Below, one piece after another: positions 24,310 through 27,070 of a stretch of DNA of 27,070 nucleotides (position 1 is the first letter of the stretch; each line of letters opens with the position of its first letter). Origin of the DNA: Kriegella sp965368185 (GTDB lineage Bacteria; Bacteroidota; Bacteroidia; Flavobacteriales; Flavobacteriaceae). The stretch is from NCBI GenBank assembly GCA_965368185.1, contig CBDULZ010000069.1:1-27070 (forward strand). The letters run 5' to 3'. The notes beneath the pieces were generated by a model that made no database searches, had not been told where the DNA came from, and saw only the letters and a list, made by a program, of their open reading frames with translations. A program made the translations under genes and the position numbers.

Positions 24310-25131
24310 ATGAAAAATTTAATCGTTTTGTGTGCCATAATTTTTTGCTTTCAGGCATTTGCCCAACGGAAGCCGAAAATTAAAGGGAATAAAAATGTCG
24401 TTGAGGTTGTAGAAAATCTTCCCCCGTTCAATAGTATTCAGTTAAATGATGATCTTGAAATAGCACTTCAAAAATCATCTCAAGAAGGGTACGAGATTAC
24501 CGCTGATGATAACTTAATCGATGTTTTAAAATTTGAAGTTCAAGAAAATACCTTGGTCATAAGTTCATATTATAAGATTACCTCGAAAAAGAAACTCGAT
24601 ATTACCATTAACTATTTTGAATTGCACTACATAACCATGAACGATGGTCGCATTCGTATGAAAGATATGATCAAGACAGATGAATTGAATGTTAATACGT
24701 ACGGAAGTTCTAAACTGGAACTCACCGCGAATGCCCCGTTCATAAATATCAATATGGAGGGCAACAGTTCTGGAGATTTTAATCTGGATAGCGATTCGTT
24801 GAACATTGTTTTGAAGGATAGGATAGATGTTCGGATTTATTCGGTAAGTGAGCGTAACATCCTTAAAATGTATAAGAATGCTTCAGTAAAAATTGAAGGG
24901 ACCACAAATACGTTTCTGGTCAATCTTTTGGAAAATGCGAATCTGAAAGGGGAAAGACTCGAAGCCAACAAGGTGCAACTTAACCTTCAAGATGCTTCAA
25001 GTGCCATTGTCAATGCCCGGGATACTTTTGAACTTTCATCCAGCGGGTCATCCAAAGCATATCTATACGGAAATGCTGAAATAACCGTTCTCGATTTTCT
25101 TGATACCTCGGAACTGCATAAAGAGAAATAG
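24310..25131 (+). CDS. Secreted GIN-domain (DUF2807) protein
   Basis: A 273-residue protein with a cleavable signal peptide (hydrophobic core LIVLCAIIFCFQAFA, cleavage before QRKPK). The rest is a head GIN domain: a right-handed beta-helix-like repeat with many small residues, for example YGSSKLELTANAP, GNSSGDFNLDSD and SSSGSSKAYLYG, which correspond to successive turns. The family is widespread in Bacteroidota, is often annotated as putative auto-transporter adhesin, and has no established function. The protein should reach the periplasm or cell surface. It is a lone gene between a terminator and an intergenic region; no consensus promoter was seen in 24204-24309. Confidence 0.82.
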   Translation: MKNLIVLCAIIFCFQAFAQRKPKIKGNKNVVEVVENLPPFNSIQLNDDLEIALQKSSQEGYEITADDNLIDVLKFEVQENTLVISSYYKITSKKKLDITINYFELHYITMNDGRIRMKDMIKTDELNVNTYGSSKLELTANAPFININMEGNSSGDFNLDSDSLNIVLKDRIDVRIYSVSERNILKMYKNASVKIEGTTNTFLVNLLENANLKGERLEANKVQLNLQDASSAIVNARDTFELSSSGSSKAYLYGNAEITVLDFLDTSELHKEK

Positions 25132-25297
25132 GATGACACTGTAGCTTCTCCAAAAAGTAGAGGGGTATTTTAATACCTACGTAGCGTTGATTTTTAAATA
25201 GTGGGTCTATTTCCCTCGAATGGCTTTGATAACCCCGTCAAAAAATTATTAGGATTAATCAACAATTCTAACTTATTTTAATAAAATGTTTATGGGA

Positions 25298-25312
25298 ACT
25301 ACTTTGTAGTTA
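25298..25312. repeat. Inverted repeat AACTAC-TTT-GTAGTT, possible operator
   Basis: A perfect 6-base inverted repeat around a 3-base centre. Its centre supplies the TTTG (25304-25307) that is the best -33 candidate for the downstream PLP-enzyme gene, so a protein bound here would cover the promoter. This is inference. Confidence 0.5.
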
Positions 25313-25339
25313 AAGTGGGCAATTCCATAAGTATTTTTG
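25304..25339 (+). promoter_or_regulatory. Candidate promoter for the PLP enzyme-DUF1611 operon
   Basis: TATTTTTG at 25332-25339 matches TAnnTTTG exactly. The nearest upstream box, TTTG at 25304-25307, is 24 bases away, longer than the usual 17-20, so the -33 assignment is weak. The predicted start near 25346 gives a leader of about 65 bases before the ATG at 25412. Confidence 0.5.
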
Positions 25340-25411
25340 TTGGGGGAACTTTCATTTTAGATTAATAAATGTTTAAAAATACGAGGGGTTTTATGCAAGT
25401 TATTGGTAGTT

Positions 25412-26473
25412 ATGAATCTTAGGGACGGGGTAAAGACTTCCGATAATAAGGTTTCCGCGGAAACGGAAAAGCTGGCCTACTTTGTCAAAGACGAGAGCAA
25501 GTCGCTAATCGATAGGCTAGAGTGTTATGAAGACATTATCAACCTTGAAGTCGGTGATACCGCACTCAACAGGGCGAAAACCTTGGAGCGGGAATTTGAT
25601 ATTCGACAACTTTATATTAAGTATGAGGGCGACAATCCTACAGGAACACAAAAAGATCGTATAGCATTTGCCCAAATGTACGATGCCCTTCGAAGAAAAT
25701 ATGAAGTAACCTCTCTAGCCACCTGCGGTAATTATGGGGTCGCGGTGGCGTTGGCCGCTAACCTAGCAGGTATCAAATGTAAAATTTATATCCCCGATTC
25801 GTATCAGACCGATCGCTTCGAAGAGATGAAATCGCTTGGTGCTGAAATCATCCAGTTGCCCGGTAGCTATGAAGATGTAGTTCACAAAAGTAGTGCATTG
25901 GCACAAGAGAACGATTGGTACGATGCCAACCCAGGTGGTGCAAATACCCCGTTACAGATTTCAGCCTATTCACAAATTGCCTTTGAAATAATCGAAGAGT
26001 TGGGTGATGCCCCCAAATATTGTGCAGCCCCTGTTTCTAACGGAACATTGTTTGCCGGTATTTACCGAGGCTTTGTGAGTATGTATAAGAGAGGGAAGAC
26101 ATCACGAATTCCTAAAATGATAGCTGCCTCTTCTTCTCGAAAGAATCCGATTGTACAGTCTTTTATTCAGGGCTTGGACTATTGTAAAGATTTGGACCCT
26201 CTAGCCGCTAAAGAAACCAAGTACAATGAACCTTTGGTGAACTGGCATAGTTTTGATGGGGAGGAAGCGCTGTATGCGCTCATACAGTCCGAGGGCAGTG
26301 CATATAATATTAGTGATAAGAAAATGAAGGAAATGAGTGGTTTTTTACTTAAAAAGGAGGGACTACGTATTCTGCCGGCAGCTACGGCCGGACTTATTGC
26401 CTTATTGGAAATGGATGAAAAGTTTAATTTTGAACCGGATCGTTATGTTTCGGTTTTAACTGCGAAGTATTAA
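25412..26473 (+). CDS. PLP-dependent enzyme, threonine-synthase-like (fold type II)
   Basis: A 353-residue fold-type-II PLP enzyme. I chose the ATG at 25412; an in-frame TTG three codons upstream is less likely. The PLP lysine is K81 in GDNPTGTQKDR, the substrate-carboxylate loop is ATCGNYGVA (103-111, with N107), and the phosphate-binding loop is PVSNGTLFAG (207-216). These resemble threonine synthase, but the protein is short and lacks the large N-terminal part of classical ThrC. No thrA or thrB lies nearby. The stop is 4 bases before a DUF1611 gene, so the two form an operon. It may therefore be an amino-acid lyase, dehydratase or racemase rather than a biosynthetic threonine synthase; the substrate is unknown. 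Confidence 0.8.
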   Translation: MNLRDGVKTSDNKVSAETEKLAYFVKDESKSLIDRLECYEDIINLEVGDTALNRAKTLEREFDIRQLYIKYEGDNPTGTQKDRIAFAQMYDALRRKYEVTSLATCGNYGVAVALAANLAGIKCKIYIPDSYQTDRFEEMKSLGAEIIQLPGSYEDVVHKSSALAQENDWYDANPGGANTPLQISAYSQIAFEIIEELGDAPKYCAAPVSNGTLFAGIYRGFVSMYKRGKTSRIPKMIAASSSRKNPIVQSFIQGLDYCKDLDPLAAKETKYNEPLVNWHSFDGEEALYALIQSEGSAYNISDKKMKEMSGFLLKKEGLRILPAATAGLIALLEMDEKFNFEPDRYVSVLTAKY

Positions 26474-26477
26474 TGTT

Positions 26478-27070
26478 ATGAAAGAAGAATCTATAGATGG
26501 TAGGGCCTTGGTGTATTGCGAACAGGCTTTCAATACCCCCAATGGAAAAACGGCTCATGGCCTCGTTCGTTTTACGGAGCGCTACGATATAGTTGGTGTT
26601 GTCGATAGTAATTACACGGGTCAAGATGCAGGAAAAGTACTTGATGGAAAAAATAATGGTATTCCAATATTCAAAAGCATAGGTGAGGCCACTAAAAAAC
26701 TTACCGATCTAAACAAAGTACCCAAATCGCTAGTTATGGGTCTTGCGCCGGATGGGGGAAGATTGCCTGTGCAAGCCAAGATTACTATTAAAAAGGCACT
26801 GGAAATGGGGTGGAATGTTGACAGTGGCCTGCATGACTTTTTGACCAATGATAAAGACTTGATGCGCCTAGCCGAAGCTAATGGTTGTCGCGTGCGAGAT
26901 ATACGCAAAACGCCGGATCGCGATATGCTCCATTTTTTTACGGGTGATATTGAAGAGGTATCTTGTCTTAAACTAGCCGTTTTAGGTACCGACTCTGCTA
27001 TAGGTAAACGCACAACGGCCTGGTTGTTGGTACATGGTTTTCGGAATCAGGGGATAAAGGCCGAAATGAT
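26478..27070 (+). CDS. DUF1611 (DgcN-like) family protein, partial at window end
   Basis: An open frame of 197 codons from ATG 26478, running off the window. An N-terminal Rossmann-like part (about 1-100) includes RYDIVGVVDSNYTGQDAG and SLVMGLAPDGGRLP; next comes a conserved region (WNVDSGLHDFLTND); then a P-loop-like sequence GTDSAIGKRTTAW at 170-182. This order matches the DUF1611 family. From memory, a member called DgcN has been reported to work with the enolase-superfamily protein DgcA in D-glutamate catabolism through N-acetylated intermediates. Here the upstream partner is a PLP enzyme 4 bases away, and the next gene is outside the window. The exact reaction is not determined by the sequence. 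Confidence 0.8.
   Translation, partial: MKEESIDGRALVYCEQAFNTPNGKTAHGLVRFTERYDIVGVVDSNYTGQDAGKVLDGKNNGIPIFKSIGEATKKLTDLNKVPKSLVMGLAPDGGRLPVQAKITIKKALEMGWNVDSGLHDFLTNDKDLMRLAEANGCRVRDIRKTPDRDMLHFFTGDIEEVSCLKLAVLGTDSAIGKRTTAWLLVHGFRNQGIKAEM

Larger units (their letters stand above)
25132..25411. other. Intergenic region upstream of the PLP enzyme gene
   Basis: About 280 AT-rich bases with no credible gene. It holds a small hairpin GGTAT-TTTA-ATACC at 25164-25177, without a following T tract, so it is a weak terminator candidate for the GIN-domain gene. It also holds the inverted repeat at 25298-25312 and the promoter candidate at 25304-25339. A short frame from ATG 25393 ends after nine codons and is not called. 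Confidence 0.45.

Noticed and set aside
25403..25411. TTG start for the PLP enzyme, three codons before the ATG
   Set aside because: TTG starts are rare here and the ATG at 25412 gives a normal N-terminus.
1..27070. tRNA, rRNA, CRISPR arrays, insertion sequences, prophage genes
   Set aside because: I looked for them by eye and saw no cloverleaf with a conserved TTCRA arm, no regularly spaced repeats, and no transposase or integrase motifs. The gene content is ordinary chromosomal.

Overview
The window looks like part of a chromosome from a marine or environmental member of the Flavobacteriaceae (Bacteroidota). Four things point there: start sites without Shine-Dalgarno sequences, promoters of the Bacteroidota type (TTTG or TTG, about 18 bases, then TAnnTTTG), a complete Alternative Complex III (ACIII) operon joined to coxB-coxA, and small surface proteins typical of the group (GIN/DUF2807 and SPOR domains). 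No mobile element, CRISPR array, tRNA or rRNA was recognised.

Bases 1-4401, minus strand: a compact four-gene cluster for uptake and breakdown of an aldarate such as D-glucarate. In transcription order it encodes a GarL-type aldolase, a GntP-family symporter, a GarR-type tartronate semialdehyde reductase and a GudD-type dehydratase whose C-terminus lies beyond base 1. The three enzymes give a full route from glucarate to pyruvate plus D-glycerate. A 394-base spacer separates it from a divergent ECF-type sigma factor that has no anti-sigma partner nearby. The sigma gene converges on a cation:proton antiporter (5479-6885, minus).

Bases 6886-11777, plus strand: rimP-nusA-infB behind a strong consensus promoter and a leader hairpin followed by six T residues, which may be an attenuator. 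A bidirectional terminator ends infB and the converging SPOR-domain gene.

Bases 12240-24203, plus strand: a consensus promoter, then actA-actB-actC-actD-actE-actF-coxB-coxA, closed by a strong terminator. ACIII oxidises menaquinol and passes electrons through its haems to the aa3 oxidase encoded by the last two genes. Here ActA carries an extra N-terminal monohaem domain, ActC carries a C-terminal helix-hairpin-helix domain, ActF has a His-rich loop, and CoxB has extra membrane helices and altered copper-site neighbours. All of these suit a tightly bound supercomplex or are worth checking.

Bases 24204-27070, plus strand: a secreted GIN-domain protein, then a two-gene start of another operon: a threonine-synthase-like PLP enzyme and a DUF1611 (DgcN-like) protein cut by the window edge. 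DUF1611 proteins have been tied to D-glutamate catabolism, so this may be a D-amino-acid module with an added PLP enzyme.
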